A DNA stretch of 21,553 nucleotides from Thermoanaerobacterales bacterium UBA4877 (GCA_002399345.1 DHDL01000002.1:1-21553); one strand, 5' to 3'; positions 8,895-18,303 are shown, numbered from the stretch's first letter. A program made the numbers and translations. The notes: generated by a model not told the origin, from the sequence alone.

Positions 8895-10151
8895 GTGTTT
8901 TCAACTTTGGCCAATGCCTGGCACGTAAAAGATATAAGAAACAGAATACTGTTTACTATTGCAATGTTATTTGTTTTTAGGGCCGGTTCACACATACCTG
9001 TTCCTGGTATTAATACGACTATAATAAAACAAATGATTAACAGCGGACAGTTATTGGGATTTTTTGATGTGATTTCCGGAGGTGCGTTTAGCAATTTCAC
9101 AATCTTTGCATTGAGTATTACTCCTTACGTAACCTCGTCAATTATAATACAGCTCTTGACGATAGCTATTCCTTCATGGGAAGAAATGGCCAAGTCGGGT
9201 GAAGACGGTAGGAAAAAATTATCGCAGTATACAAGGTATGGAACCATTATTTTGGCTTTTGTTCAAGCTATCAGCATGACTTTTGGACTCAGACGTGCAG
9301 TTACTGAAGTAAACACATTTAATCTACTGATAATTGCCTTTACTTTAACTGCAGGTACTGCTTTTTTGATGTGGCTGGGTGAACAGATTAATGAAAAGGG
9401 TATAGGCAACGGTATATCAATGATAATATTTGCCGGAATTGTTTCCAGAGTTCCGGGGATGTTTGTTACGACATATCAGTATGTGAAAGCAGGTACAACA
9501 AGTATAATAGGAGCAATTGCATATTGGTTTGTTATTTTGGTTATGATTGCAGCAATTGTGTACGTATCTGAAGGCCAAAGGAGGATACCCATACAATATG
9601 CCAGAAGACAGGTGGGCAGAAGAATGTATGGCGGGCAAAGTACGCATCTTCCATTGATGGTAAACCCAACAGGTATGGTGCCGATCATATTTGCTGTTTC
9701 AATATTACAGTTTCCGCTTCAGATTGCAGCGTTTTTTCCAAATAGCGGATATGCTCACTTCATGACCACCTGGTTTAATACCGGAGGAGTTCTTTATAAT
9801 GTACTCGATGTATTGTTGATTATCTTCTTCACATTCTTTTATTCTGCTGTTGTATTCAATCCTGAAGATGTAGCTGATAACCTTAAAAAATACGGCGGGT
9901 TTATACCGGGAATAAGACCAGGTAAACCAACATCCGATTATATATCTAAAATTATGAACAGATTGGTTATGATCGGTGGTGTCTTTTTGGCTATTGTTAC
10001 TTTAGTCCCAACAATAACAATGAAAATAACAGGTTTAAACCTTTATTTCAGCGGCTCGGCAATTTTGATTGCTGTCGGGGTTGCTCTTGATACAGTAAAA
10101 CAATTGGAATCACAGCTGGTCATGAGAAATTATCAGGGTTTTTTAAAGTAA
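8895..10151 (+). CDS. secY: Protein translocase subunit SecY
   Basis: SecY is the channel-forming subunit of the Sec translocon in the cytoplasmic membrane. The 418-residue product has about ten hydrophobic segments. It carries the opening IRNRILFTIAMLFVFRAGSHIPVPGI, the plug-region FFDVISGGAFSNFTIFALSI, the NEKGIGNGISMIIFAGI signature, the basic cytoplasmic loop near GQRRIPIQYARR and the loop GGFIPGIRPGKPT. It starts at GTG 8895, just after the rplO stop. Its place in the spc operon links ribosome and translocon production. Confidence 0.97.
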   Translation: MFSTLANAWHVKDIRNRILFTIAMLFVFRAGSHIPVPGINTTIIKQMINSGQLLGFFDVISGGAFSNFTIFALSITPYVTSSIIIQLLTIAIPSWEEMAKSGEDGRKKLSQYTRYGTIILAFVQAISMTFGLRRAVTEVNTFNLLIIAFTLTAGTAFLMWLGEQINEKGIGNGISMIIFAGIVSRVPGMFVTTYQYVKAGTTSIIGAIAYWFVILVMIAAIVYVSEGQRRIPIQYARRQVGRRMYGGQSTHLPLMVNPTGMVPIIFAVSILQFPLQIAAFFPNSGYAHFMTTWFNTGGVLYNVLDVLLIIFFTFFYSAVVFNPEDVADNLKKYGGFIPGIRPGKPTSDYISKIMNRLVMIGGVFLAIVTLVPTITMKITGLNLYFSGSAILIAVGVALDTVKQLESQLVMRNYQGFLK

Positions 10152-10163
10152 AGAAGGTGTATC

Positions 10164-10817
10164 ATGAGATTAGTGATAGTTGGACCGCCAGGTGCAGGCA
10201 AGGGAACACAAGCAAAATTGATCTGTGAAAGATACAATATTCCGCATATATCTACCGGTGATATGTTTAGAAAAAATATATCAGAGGGTAATGAAGTCGG
10301 AAAAGCGGCTCAAAAATATATCAACCAGGGTATTTTGGTGCCTGATGATATAGTAAATCGTATGGTAAAAGAAAGAATATCCCAGCCTGATGCTAAAAAC
10401 GGTTTTTTGTTTGACGGCTATCCTAGGACTGTTGATCAGGCAGAAATATTTAAAGCATTATTATCCGATCAAGGATTTAATTTAGATGCAGTGTTTAATC
10501 TAGGGATATCAAGGGAAAAATTAATAGATAGGCTTACAGGCAGACGGATATGTGAAAAATGCGGCGCTTCCTTTAATGTTATAACAAACCCATCCAAGGT
10601 TGATGGAATCTGTGACTATTGCGGAGGCAATCTTACACAGAGGCCGGATGATAATGTGGAAGTAACCACCAAGAGGGTGGATGTTTACATGAATGAAACA
10701 ATGCCGCTTATTGACTATTATAGGTCAGCACATATACTATATGAAATAAATGCAGACGGACCTATAGACAGGGTATTTGAAGATATATGCAAAGTATTGG
10801 AGCGCGAAGTAAAATGA
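10164..10817 (+). CDS. adk: Adenylate kinase
   Basis: This cytoplasmic enzyme interconverts ATP + AMP and two ADP. The 217-residue product has the P-loop GPPGAGKGTQ at residues 7-16, the AMP-binding STGDMFR at 30-36, the DGYPRT motif at 84-89, and the LID domain. The LID holds a zinc site of four cysteines (C130, C133, C150, C153), typical of Gram-positive adenylate kinases. It follows secY by 12 bases and overlaps map by four bases (ATGA). Confidence 0.98.
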   Translation: MRLVIVGPPGAGKGTQAKLICERYNIPHISTGDMFRKNISEGNEVGKAAQKYINQGILVPDDIVNRMVKERISQPDAKNGFLFDGYPRTVDQAEIFKALLSDQGFNLDAVFNLGISREKLIDRLTGRRICEKCGASFNVITNPSKVDGICDYCGGNLTQRPDDNVEVTTKRVDVYMNETMPLIDYYRSAHILYEINADGPIDRVFEDICKVLEREVK

Positions 10818-11560
10818 TAATTATTAAATCGGAAAATGAAATTGATATTATGAGAAAAGCAGGAAAGATTGTGGGAGATACACTGAGAGTTGTCGGCGAG
10901 CATATAAAGCCCGGTGTATCGACCGCTTATTTGGACTCCATTGCTGAAAAGTTTATATTAAAAAATAATGCAGTTCCAGGTTTTAAGGGGTATGGTGGAT
11001 TTCCAGCAACCATATGTGCTTCTATTAATGAAGAGGTTGTTCATGGTATACCCAATGCGAAGAAGATACTTAAATCCGGAGATATTATAAGTATAGATAC
11101 TGGAGCAATATTTCAAGGATTTTACGGTGATGCCACTCGTACATTTCCAGTTGGAGAAATTGATGATACAGCCAAAAAACTTATAGATGTAACGAGGCAG
11201 AGTTTCTTTGAAGGTATAAAATTCGCTAAGATTGGCAATAGACTTTATGATATATCCAATGCTATTCAGACGTATGTGGAAACCAACGGATTTTCAATAG
11301 TCAGGGATTATGTAGGCCACGGTATAGGCCGTGACATGCATGAAGATCCGCAGATACCGAATTATGGACCAAAGGGCAGGGGACCTCGTTTAACAAAAGG
11401 TATGGCTATAGCTATTGAACCTATGGTAAATGCAGGAGATTTTAGGGTAAAAGTTTTACCTAATAAATGGACTGTAGTTACTGCTGATAAAAGCTTAGCT
11501 GCGCATTATGAGAATACATTAGTTATAACAGAAGACGAGCCTGAGATTCTTACAAAGTGA
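10814..11560 (+). CDS. map: Methionine aminopeptidase, type I
   Basis: Removes the initiator methionine from nascent proteins. The 248-residue product from ATG 10814 has the pita-bread fold signatures: H78 in NEEVVHGIP, and metal ligands D95 (IDTGA), D106 (GDATRTF), H169 (VGHGIGRDMHE), E202 (AIEPM) and E233 (HYENTLVIT). An upstream in-frame start at 10787 would lie inside adk. The start codon overlaps the adk stop by four bases, so translation is coupled. adk-map within the ribosomal operon is standard for Bacillota. Confidence 0.97.
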   Translation: MIIIKSENEIDIMRKAGKIVGDTLRVVGEHIKPGVSTAYLDSIAEKFILKNNAVPGFKGYGGFPATICASINEEVVHGIPNAKKILKSGDIISIDTGAIFQGFYGDATRTFPVGEIDDTAKKLIDVTRQSFFEGIKFAKIGNRLYDISNAIQTYVETNGFSIVRDYVGHGIGRDMHEDPQIPNYGPKGRGPRLTKGMAIAIEPMVNAGDFRVKVLPNKWTVVTADKSLAAHYENTLVITEDEPEILTK

Positions 11561-11576
11561 AGAACGGGGGACTTCA

Positions 11577-11864
11577 ATGGATAGTATGGATCTGAAAGCT
11601 GGCCAGGTTGTTAGGTCAAAGGCAGGCAGGGATAAGGGAAGACTGTTTGTTGTTATTAAGGTGGAAGGATTGTATGCATTTGTTGCAGATGGTTCTTTGC
11701 GGAAAATAGAAAAACCTAAGAAAAAAAAGATGAAACATCTTGTAAGATACAATATAATAAATTGGAGCATAAGAGGCAGGCTTATCGGCGGTAAAAAGAT
11801 AACAAACGCAGAGCTTCGCAAAATTCTCCTTAACATCAACCTTAATATAAATGATGTGAAATAA
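11577..11864 (+). CDS. KOW-domain RNA-binding protein (L14e/L6e/L27e-like)
   Basis: A 95-residue basic protein. Residues about 5-40 form a KOW-type SH3 barrel (LKAGQVVRSKAGRDKGRLFVV, then YAFVADGSLRKIEKPKKKK), similar to the domain of eukaryotic/archaeal L14e and L27e. The C-terminal half (RYNIINWSIRGRLIGGKKI) has no motif I recognise. Proteins of this type are common between map and infA in Clostridia, annotated only as KOW domain-containing RNA-binding proteins; a role in the ribosome or its assembly is an inference from context. The ATG at 11577 follows a GGGGG stretch. Confidence 0.85.
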   Translation: MDSMDLKAGQVVRSKAGRDKGRLFVVIKVEGLYAFVADGSLRKIEKPKKKKMKHLVRYNIINWSIRGRLIGGKKITNAELRKILLNINLNINDVK

Positions 11865-11881
11865 AGGAGGTTTAAAATAAT

Positions 11882-12100
11882 TTGTCCAAGGATGATATGA
11901 TAGAAGTGGAAGGCGTGGTACTTGAAGCATTACCAAACACCATGTTTCAGGTTAAATTGGAGAACGGTCATGTAATACTGGCGCATATATCGGGAAAGCT
12001 GAGAATGAATTTCATCAAAATACTTCCGGGAGACAAGGTAAAGGTCGAATTATCCCCTTATGATTTGACTAAAGGCAGAATTACATGGCGTGCTAAGTAA
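11882..12100 (+). CDS. infA: Translation initiation factor IF-1
   Basis: IF-1 occupies the 30S A site during initiation. The 72-residue protein ([36 protein letters not shown], ending [15 protein letters not shown]) matches the family in length and sequence, a single S1-like OB fold. It starts at TTG 11882 behind AAAGGAGG at 11863-11870; the alternative ATG at 11897 would cut off conserved residues. The neighbours KOW gene and rpmJ are the usual ones. Confidence 0.96.
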   Translation: MSKDDMIEVEGVVLEALPNTMFQVKLENGHVILAHISGKLRMNFIKILPGDKVKVELSPYDLTKGRITWRAK

Positions 12101-12115
12101 AGGAGGTATGTAATT

Positions 12116-12229
12116 ATGAAGGTTCGGTCATCCGTAAAACGCATGTGCGAAAAATGTAAAGTTATAAAGAGAAAAGGCAGAGTTATGATTATATGTGAAA
12201 ATCCTAAACATAAACAAAAGCAGGGTTAA
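12116..12229 (+). CDS. rpmJ: 50S ribosomal protein L36 (zinc form)
   Basis: L36 is the smallest 50S protein. The 37-residue product starts [15 protein letters not shown] and carries the zinc ligands C11, C14, C27 and H32 (CxxC...C...H), with the basic ending HKQKQG. AGGAGG at 12101-12106 gives the ATG at 12116. It fills the gap between infA and rpsM, its normal place in the alpha operon. Confidence 0.96.
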   Translation: MKVRSSVKRMCEKCKVIKRKGRVMIICENPKHKQKQG

Positions 12230-12241
12230 GGAGGTGCAAAT

Positions 12242-12610
12242 ATGGCAAGGATAGCAGGTGTAGATTTACCGAGAGAAAAGCGTGCCGATATCGGCCTTAC
12301 ATCTATTTTTGGTATAGGTCGGTCCAGAGCAGAACAGATATTAAAGCAGAATCAAATAAAACTTGATACTAAAATTAAGGATTTAACCGATGAAGAGGTT
12401 AACAGGCTCCGGGAAACCATTGAAAAAGAATATAAGGTTGAGGGAGAGCTTAGGCGTGAGGTTGCTCAGAACGTGAAGCGACTTGTAGATATCGGCTGTT
12501 ATAGAGGGATAAGGCACAGGAGAGGACTTCCTGTTAGAGGGCAGAAGACAAGAACCAATGCCCGGACAAGTAAAGGCCCGAAGAGGACAGTTGCTAAGAA
12601 GAGAAAATAA
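12242..12610 (+). CDS. rpsM: 30S ribosomal protein S13
   Basis: S13 is a head protein that contacts P-site tRNA and makes intersubunit bridges. The 122-residue product begins [14 protein letters not shown] and shows [16 protein letters not shown] (helix-two-turn-helix), [17 protein letters not shown] and the tail [14 protein letters not shown] with a lysine-rich end. Length is normal. AAGGAGGTG precedes the ATG. Confidence 0.97.
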   Translation: MARIAGVDLPREKRADIGLTSIFGIGRSRAEQILKQNQIKLDTKIKDLTDEEVNRLRETIEKEYKVEGELRREVAQNVKRLVDIGCYRGIRHRRGLPVRGQKTRTNARTSKGPKRTVAKKRK

Positions 12611-12622
12611 GGAGGGAATTTG

Positions 12623-13015
12623 ATGCCGACCAAGACAAGGAGAACACACAAAAAGCGTGATCGTAAGCATGTTGAAAGCGGTATAGCGCATATACATTCA
12701 ACATTTAATAATACTATTGTGACGATTACGGATATGGCTGGAAATGCACTTTCTTGGGCAAGTTCTGGTGGAACGGGATTTAAGGGATCCAGGAAGTCCA
12801 CCCCTTTTGCGGCGCAGATAGCTGCGGATAATGCCGCAAAATCTGCTCAAGAATTTGGATTAAAATCTGTTGAAGTTTATGTAAAAGGCCCCGGAGCAGG
12901 AAGAGAAGCTGCTATAAGGGCATTACAGGCTGCAGGCATTGAGGTTAATGCGATAAAGGATGTTACACCCATCCCGCACAATGGATGCAGACCGCCAAAG
13001 CGCAGAAGGGTTTAG
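12623..13015 (+). CDS. rpsK: 30S ribosomal protein S11
   Basis: S11 lies on the 30S platform and helps shape the E site and the Shine-Dalgarno helix pocket. The 130-residue product has [51 protein letters not shown] and the ending [15 protein letters not shown], all hallmarks. An in-frame TTG one codon upstream (12620) is possible, but the ATG at 12623 is better spaced from the GGAGGG site. Confidence 0.97.
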   Translation: MPTKTRRTHKKRDRKHVESGIAHIHSTFNNTIVTITDMAGNALSWASSGGTGFKGSRKSTPFAAQIAADNAAKSAQEFGLKSVEVYVKGPGAGREAAIRALQAAGIEVNAIKDVTPIPHNGCRPPKRRRV

Positions 13016-13032
13016 GGAGGTGAGATCATTTT

Positions 13033-13653
13033 ATGTCAAAATATTTAGGTGCATCATGTAAGCTGTGTCGTAGAGAAGGACAAAAACTCTTTTTGAAGGG
13101 TGATAAATGTTATACTGACAAGTGCCCGGTAGCTAGGCGCCCATATGCTCCCGGTGAGCATGGGCAGGGAAGAAGAAAGATGAGCTATTATGGCACCCAG
13201 TTAAGAGAAAAGCAAAAGGCAAAAAGAGTATATGGAATTATGGAAAAACAGTTCAGAAGGTATTTTGTAGAAGCAGCGGGTATGAAGGGAACGACAGGTG
13301 ATAATTTGTTCCAGTTATTAGAAAAAAGATTGGATAATGTAATATACAGAATGGGTTTTGCATCATCCAGATCTCAGGCGAGGGAAATGGTCAGTCATGG
13401 TTTCTTTATGGTAAATGGTAAAAAGATGGAAGCACCTGCCTATAATATAAAGTTAAACGATGTTGTTACAATGAGTGATAGGCATAGAAATAATGAGATA
13501 GTTAAAGGCAATTTAGATATTCAAAGGACCATCCCGGCTTGGTTATCCATAGATAAGGATAAGATGGAGGGTATTGTTATCGGTATGCCAAAGAAAGAAG
13601 ATATGGATATACAGTTTGAGGATCACCTTATAGTCGAGCTTTTTTCTAAGTAA
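13033..13653 (+). CDS. rpsD: 30S ribosomal protein S4 (zinc form)
   Basis: S4 is a primary 16S rRNA binder, affects decoding fidelity and in several bacteria represses the alpha operon. The 206-residue product has a zinc knuckle with cysteines at 9, 12, 26 and 31 (C+ form), then the S4 RNA-binding domain (LEKRLDNVIYRMGFASSRSQ, AREMVSHGFFMVNGKK). The ATG at 13033 follows GGGAGGTG. In Bacillus subtilis rpsD is a separate gene; here it lies between rpsK and rpoA, as in most Clostridia. Confidence 0.97.
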   Translation: MSKYLGASCKLCRREGQKLFLKGDKCYTDKCPVARRPYAPGEHGQGRRKMSYYGTQLREKQKAKRVYGIMEKQFRRYFVEAAGMKGTTGDNLFQLLEKRLDNVIYRMGFASSRSQAREMVSHGFFMVNGKKMEAPAYNIKLNDVVTMSDRHRNNEIVKGNLDIQRTIPAWLSIDKDKMEGIVIGMPKKEDMDIQFEDHLIVELFSK

Positions 13654-13697
13654 TATTACCCTCAAATCCTGCCAGTTATTAAGGAGGGTTAGAATTA

Positions 13698-14645
13698 ATG
13701 TTTGAAACAGAAAAACCTAAAATCGACAGGGCGGAAGTTTCGGAAGACGAGACCTATGGTAAGTTTATTGTTGAACCATTGGAACGAGGGTTTGGAATTA
13801 CTCTGGGAAATGCACTGAGAAGGATTATGCTTTCATCTTTGCCCGGTGCCGCTGTTTCATCTATTAAGATAGATGGAGTGTTGCATGAGTTTTCAACTAT
13901 TCCCGGTGTAAAAGAAGATGTAGTTGAGATTATATTAAATCTCAAGGAATTAGCGGTCAAAATCTATAGTCCAGAGACCAAGATAGCAAGGATTGAAGTG
14001 GATGGTCCGTGTGAAGTGACGGGTAGAGATATAAAAGCCGACGGTGATGTAGAAATAGCTAATCCGGATCTTCATATAGCGACTCTTGAACCGGATGCAA
14101 AATTATATATGGAGCTTACGATAAACCCTGGGCGCGGATATGCCACATCCGAAAAAAATAAGAGGCCAGATCAGCCAATAGGTATAATACCTATTGATTC
14201 TATTTATACTCCAATTAAGAGAGTTAATTTTTCTGTGGAGGATACCAGGGTTGGTCAGATCACGGATTATGACCGATTAACCTTAGAGGTATGGACAGAT
14301 GGAACTTTAAAGCCTGATGAGGCAATCAGTTATGCTGCAAAGATTATGATTGAACAGCTGAATTTATTCGTGGGACTTACTGAAAAAACCGATGAAGTTG
14401 AACCTGTTGAAGAAACAGAAGATGACAAACGGGATAAGGTATTGGACATGACCGTGGAGGAGTTGGATCTGTCCGTAAGATCTTATAACTGCCTAAAGAG
14501 GGCAGGAATAAACACCGTGGAAGAGTTGACTCAACGTACAGATGAAGATATGATGAAAGTCAGAAATTTAGGTAAAAAATCCTTGGAAGAGGTGCAACAA
14601 AAACTGGCTCTGCTGGGTCTAAGCCTTAGGAAAAGCGAGGAATAG
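13698..14645 (+). CDS. rpoA: DNA-directed RNA polymerase subunit alpha
   Basis: Alpha dimerises to start RNA polymerase assembly and binds UP elements and activators. The 315-residue protein has the N-terminal assembly domain ([23 protein letters not shown], then [19 protein letters not shown]), an acidic linker around residues 235-248, and the C-terminal domain ([22 protein letters not shown], with [13 protein letters not shown]). Length equals the Bacillota norm. A 44-base gap follows rpsD with AAGGAGGG as the ribosome binding site. Confidence 0.98.
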   Translation: MFETEKPKIDRAEVSEDETYGKFIVEPLERGFGITLGNALRRIMLSSLPGAAVSSIKIDGVLHEFSTIPGVKEDVVEIILNLKELAVKIYSPETKIARIEVDGPCEVTGRDIKADGDVEIANPDLHIATLEPDAKLYMELTINPGRGYATSEKNKRPDQPIGIIPIDSIYTPIKRVNFSVEDTRVGQITDYDRLTLEVWTDGTLKPDEAISYAAKIMIEQLNLFVGLTEKTDEVEPVEETEDDKRDKVLDMTVEELDLSVRSYNCLKRAGINTVEELTQRTDEDMMKVRNLGKKSLEEVQQKLALLGLSLRKSEE

Positions 14646-14659
14646 AGAGGAGGTAAATA

Positions 14660-14998
14660 ATGGGCTACAGGAAATTAGGAAGACCTTCTGCTCACAGAAG
14701 AGCTATGCTTAGGAATCTTGTTACCTCATTGCTTGAGCACGGTAAAATTAAAACAACCGAGACCAGAGCAAAAGAGGTTCGCTCTCTGGCAGAACATATG
14801 ATAACTTTAGGAAAAAGTGGAGACCTGCATTCAAGAAGACAGGTTATGGCCTATGCACAGGACGAATCAACCGTAAAAAAATTATTTGATGAAATAGCTC
14901 CTAAATATGCCGATAGAAACGGTGGATATACCAGAATTATAAAGCTTGGTAACAGGCTAGGCGACGGTGCACTGGAGGTAATTTTAGAGCTTGTATAA
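14660..14998 (+). CDS. rplQ: 50S ribosomal protein L17
   Basis: L17 sits on the solvent side of the 50S subunit near the tunnel exit. The 112-residue product ([55 protein letters not shown]) matches the family; it is the short bacterial form. It is the last gene of the operon, with a strong intrinsic terminator beginning six bases after the stop. Confidence 0.97.
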   Translation: MGYRKLGRPSAHRRAMLRNLVTSLLEHGKIKTTETRAKEVRSLAEHMITLGKSGDLHSRRQVMAYAQDESTVKKLFDEIAPKYADRNGGYTRIIKLGNRLGDGALEVILELV

Positions 14999-15003
14999 AC
15001 TTG

Positions 15004-15034
15004 TAGGGATTAAGTTTTCTTAATCCCTATTTTA
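15004..15034 (+). terminator. Intrinsic terminator after rplQ
   Basis: A perfect 11-bp inverted repeat (TAGGGATTAAG at 15004-15014 with CTTAATCCCTA at 15019-15029), a TTTT loop and a TTTTA tail form a Rho-independent terminator. It closes the ribosomal operon and separates it from the ecf genes. The stem is rather AT-rich and the U tract short, so some readthrough is possible. Confidence 0.82.
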
Positions 15035-15038
15035 TAAT
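15010..15038 (+). promoter_or_regulatory. Candidate promoter for ecfA1-ecfA2-ecfT-truA
   Basis: A perfect -10 hexamer TATAAT lies at 15033-15038, about 20 bases before the ecfA1 start codon. With a 17-base spacer the -35 would be TTAAGT (15010-15015), which matches TTGACA at only three of six positions and lies within the terminator hairpin. Either a weak promoter starts here or the ecf genes rely on readthrough. Start-site mapping would decide. Confidence 0.35.
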
Positions 15039-15057
15039 ATTCATAGAGGGTACCGGT

Positions 15058-15894
15058 ATGAATAATAACATTATATCAATTCAAAATCTAAAATTTGCAT
15101 ATGGTAAAGAGCCTGAATATGAGCCCGTACTAAAAGATATTGATTTGTCGGTAAAGAAGGGCGAGTTTATTGCTGTACTCGGAGAAAACGGTTCAGGTAA
15201 GTCGACATTAGCTAAGCTGTTGAATGCTTTGATTGTTCCTTCAGATGGAGATGTGTTTATAAACGGGATTAATACAAAAGATTCTTCGAAAATATGGGAT
15301 ATTCGCCAGGCTGTGGGTATGGTCTTTCAGAATCCGGACAACCAGCTTGTGTCTACCATCGTTGAGGACGATGTTGCGTTTGGACCGGAGAATCTCGGAA
15401 TAGAGCCAGCAGAGATAAGACGGCGTGTGGATTCATCTCTTAAAGCCGTGGATATGTATGAAGAGCGTCTAAAAGAGCCTCATCGTTTGTCAGGCGGCCA
15501 AAAACAGCGGGTAGCCATAGCCGGTATTATAGCAATGAGACCTGAATGTATTGTCTTGGATGAGCCGACTGCTATGTTGGATCCGGTAGGCAGAAGCGAG
15601 GTAATGAGTACCATCATGAGGCTCAATAAAGAAGAGGGTATAACGATACTACTTATTACGCATTTCATGGAAGAAGCGGCTGTGGCTGACAGGGTTATAG
15701 TAATGAATAGAGGAGAAATCAAAATGAACGGAACACCTAAAGAGGTGTTTAGTGATGTTAAAGAGGTAAAGGAATACGGTCTGGATGTTCCTCAGGTAAC
15801 TGAATTGGCATATATGCTTAGAAATGCAGGTATCGATATACCTGCAGGAGTTATTACAGTAGATGAGATGGTGGATATACTATGTCAATTATAG
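15058..15894 (+). CDS. ecfA1: ECF transporter ATPase EcfA1
   Basis: First of two ATPases that energise energy-coupling-factor importers for vitamins and metal ions at the cytoplasmic membrane. The 278-residue protein has Walker [10 protein letters not shown] (42-50), Q-loop Q91 in [10 protein letters not shown], the LSGGQ signature (144-148), Walker B ending LDE (167-169) and switch histidine H202. The GAGGG site precedes the ATG by seven bases. The 3' end overlaps ecfA2 by 13 bases. The position after rplQ is standard in Bacillota. These genes form the shared group II module, and the substrate-binding S components are usually elsewhere. Confidence 0.95.
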   Translation: MNNNIISIQNLKFAYGKEPEYEPVLKDIDLSVKKGEFIAVLGENGSGKSTLAKLLNALIVPSDGDVFINGINTKDSSKIWDIRQAVGMVFQNPDNQLVSTIVEDDVAFGPENLGIEPAEIRRRVDSSLKAVDMYEERLKEPHRLSGGQKQRVAIAGIIAMRPECIVLDEPTAMLDPVGRSEVMSTIMRLNKEEGITILLITHFMEEAAVADRVIVMNRGEIKMNGTPKEVFSDVKEVKEYGLDVPQVTELAYMLRNAGIDIPAGVITVDEMVDILCQL

Positions 15895-16739
15895 CTAAAG
15901 ATTTAAATTATACCTATGGTCAGGGTTCTCCATTTGAAACAAAGGCCCTTAATAGTGTAAGCCTGGAGATAAATGATGGTGAGTTTGTGGGACTTATTGG
16001 ACATACGGGGTCAGGCAAATCGACATTGATTCAGCATTTAAACGGTCTTTTGCATCCTACAAGCGGACAGGTGTTTGTAGACGGTGTCGACATATCTGAG
16101 AAAGGCATGAACCTGAAGGAAATAAGGAGAAGGGTTGGACTTGTCTTTCAATATCCGGAGCATCAGCTTTTTGAGGAGACAGTATATAAGGATGTGGCTT
16201 TTGGACCGAAAAATATAGGCATAGGATCAAGTGAGATTGATAAAACAGTGAAGTGGGCTATATCTGAGGTTGGCCTGGATTATGATGAAGTAAAGGATAA
16301 GTCTCCTTTCGAGTTATCAGGAGGACAGAGGAGAAGAGTAGCTATAGCAGGAGTACTGTCCATGCGGCCGGAGGTTATGATACTTGATGAACCTACTGCC
16401 GGTCTGGATCCTAAGGGGAGAGACGAAATTCTGTCTGAAGTTAATAAATTAAACAAACAAGAGGGTATTACCGTCATCCTGGTATCTCATAGCATGGAGG
16501 ATGTGGCAAAATTAGCTGACAAACTGATTGTGATGAATAAGGGTGAGATAGTGATGACGGGTACGCCGAGGGAAGTTTTTGAGAATCCAAAGCTCCTTTT
16601 GTCTATTGGACTGGGTGTGCCGCAGGTAACTCTTTTATTTGAGAGATTAAGGGAGCGGGGTTGGGACGTAAGAAGTGATATTCTGACTGTTGAAGAGGCA
16701 AGAGATGATATATTGAAGAGGGTGGGCAAGCGTGATTAG
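15882..16739 (+). CDS. ecfA2: ECF transporter ATPase EcfA2
   Basis: Second ATPase, forming a heterodimer with EcfA1. The 285-residue protein has Walker [10 protein letters not shown] (40-48), Q-loop Q90 in [10 protein letters not shown], signature LSGGQ (145-149), Walker B ending LDE (168-170) and switch histidine H203. The [11 protein letters not shown] sequence after the Q-loop, against [11 protein letters not shown] in the first ATPase, is the usual difference between A2 and A1. Overlaps both neighbours, by 13 and 8 bases, indicating coupled translation. Confidence 0.95.
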   Translation: MSIIAKDLNYTYGQGSPFETKALNSVSLEINDGEFVGLIGHTGSGKSTLIQHLNGLLHPTSGQVFVDGVDISEKGMNLKEIRRRVGLVFQYPEHQLFEETVYKDVAFGPKNIGIGSSEIDKTVKWAISEVGLDYDEVKDKSPFELSGGQRRRVAIAGVLSMRPEVMILDEPTAGLDPKGRDEILSEVNKLNKQEGITVILVSHSMEDVAKLADKLIVMNKGEIVMTGTPREVFENPKLLLSIGLGVPQVTLLFERLRERGWDVRSDILTVEEARDDILKRVGKRD

Positions 16740-17535
16740 AGATATAACTATCGGCCAGTATGTACCGGGTGATTCGGTTATACATCGTCTTGATCCTAGA
16801 ACAAAGATACTGCTTACCTTAATCTTTATAATTTCCCTTTTTATTATAACAAAGTTTTCAGGTTATCTCATAGCGGCTGTCTTTTTATTTGGCACGATAT
16901 ACTTATCGAAGGTGCCCATAAAATATATGTTTAAAGGACTTAAGGGTGTACTTGTAATATTGCTCATTACTGTGATAATAAATATGTTTATGACTCCGGG
17001 CAGGGTACTATGGTCTTTTCTCTTTTTGAAAATAACATATGAGGGATTGAGACAGGCTGCTTTTATGGCATTGCGTCTTACTTTTTTGATTGTGGGTACT
17101 TCGCTTCTGACACTTACTACACCTCCTATTGTTATGACAGACGGCATAGAGTATTTTTTACAACCTTTTAAGCGTGTGGGTGTACCTGCTCACGAGTTAG
17201 CTATGATGATGACAATTGCCTTGAGATTTATTCCTACGTTGATGGATGAAACGGATAAAATAATGAAGGCGCAGATGGCAAGAGGTGCTGATTTCGAAAG
17301 CGGCAATGTTTTAAACAGGGCAAAGAGCATGGTGCCGCTGCTTGTACCTTTGTTTATCAGTGCATTCAGACGGGCGGATGAGCTGGCAGTTGCTATGGAA
17401 GCAAGGTGTTACAGAGGAGGGCAGGGCAGAACGCGGCTCCATAAGCTTGAGTATGAGCGTTCCGACTATATAGCCTTTTTCTTTGTTTGTTTGATGGTGG
17501 GTTTGATAATCTGGAACAGGTACTGGATCTGGTAG
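16732..17535 (+). CDS. ecfT: ECF transporter transmembrane protein EcfT
   Basis: EcfT is the membrane scaffold that joins the two ATPases to exchangeable S components. The 267-residue protein begins with SVIHRLDPRTKILLTL, typical of the family. It has several hydrophobic segments and the coupling-helix motifs with the Ala-Arg-Gly signature (AQMARGADF near residue 184 and AMEARCYRGG near 222). It starts at GTG 16732 inside the end of ecfA2. Only two bases separate its stop from truA. Confidence 0.94.
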   Translation: MIRDITIGQYVPGDSVIHRLDPRTKILLTLIFIISLFIITKFSGYLIAAVFLFGTIYLSKVPIKYMFKGLKGVLVILLITVIINMFMTPGRVLWSFLFLKITYEGLRQAAFMALRLTFLIVGTSLLTLTTPPIVMTDGIEYFLQPFKRVGVPAHELAMMMTIALRFIPTLMDETDKIMKAQMARGADFESGNVLNRAKSMVPLLVPLFISAFRRADELAVAMEARCYRGGQGRTRLHKLEYERSDYIAFFFVCLMVGLIIWNRYWIW

Positions 17536-17537
17536 AT

Positions 17538-18272
17538 ATGAGAAATATAAAAATAAAGATAAGATATAAGGGTACGTCTTATTGCGGATGGCAGTCACAG
17601 AAGAATGGTGTAGCCGTGCAGGATGTGATAGAAAGGGCTATTGAGAGTATCGGCGGTGGCAAGGTTAAGCTGGTAGGTTCGGGAAGGACGGATGCGGGGG
17701 TTCATGCGTTGGGCCAGGCCGCTAACTTCACGACAGATTTATTGATGCCTGCCGGCAGATTACCGATGGCGCTTAATGCCAACTTGCCCGATGATATTGT
17801 GGTGTATGATGCCGAGGATGTGGGCCCCGGGTTTAATGCACAGTTTAATGCAGCGGGGAAAAGGTATTTGTACTGCATATGGAACTCCAGATTTAGGCCT
17901 GGCCTGTTTGATGAATATTGCTATCATTACCCTTTCCCTTTAGATACGACAAAGATGAAGGAAACCGTAAAGGTATTTATAGGTACACATGATTTTAAAA
18001 ACTTTATGTCTACCGGAAGCAATGTAAAAAGTACAGTGCGTACAATATGGGGCATTAAACTTATTATTAAGGACGAACTCATATTCATAGACGTTAGAGG
18101 TAATGGTTTTTTATATAATATGGTAAGGAGAATAGCGGGATGCCTGGTCGATGTGGGAAGAGGAAACTTAGACATCTCAGCAGTTAAGGATTTGGTATAT
18201 AACATCGGAGAATTAGACAAATATGTCACATTGCCCGCTAAAGGTTTATTTCTTGTTGAGGTATACTATTGA
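17538..18272 (+). CDS. truA: tRNA pseudouridine synthase A
   Basis: TruA isomerises uridines 38-40 in the anticodon stem-loop of many tRNAs. The 244-residue protein from ATG 17538 has the catalytic aspartate D52 in GSGRTDAGVHALGQ, plus YDGT-like YKGTSYCGWQ at 10-19 and the C-terminal GNGFLYNMVRRIAG. An in-frame TTG at 17487 lies inside ecfT and is not used. Translation is probably coupled to ecfT, since no strong ribosome binding site precedes it. Its stop codon overlaps the -35 element of the rplM promoter. Confidence 0.95.
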   Translation: MRNIKIKIRYKGTSYCGWQSQKNGVAVQDVIERAIESIGGGKVKLVGSGRTDAGVHALGQAANFTTDLLMPAGRLPMALNANLPDDIVVYDAEDVGPGFNAQFNAAGKRYLYCIWNSRFRPGLFDEYCYHYPFPLDTTKMKETVKVFIGTHDFKNFMSTGSNVKSTVRTIWGIKLIIKDELIFIDVRGNGFLYNMVRRIAGCLVDVGRGNLDISAVKDLVYNIGELDKYVTLPAKGLFLVEVYY

Positions 18273-18297
18273 CATGTTGAAAAAATTTTATTATACT
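18269..18297 (+). promoter_or_regulatory. Housekeeping promoter of rplM-rpsI
   Basis: TTGACA at 18269-18274 is followed, after exactly 17 bases, by TATACT at 18292-18297, one mismatch from the consensus over both hexamers. The -35 overlaps the truA stop codon. A start near 18304 would give a leader of about 55 bases before rplM. It should be recognised by the vegetative sigma factor and separates rplM-rpsI expression from the ecf-truA transcript. Confidence 0.85.
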
Positions 18298-18303
18298 GGA
18301 AAC

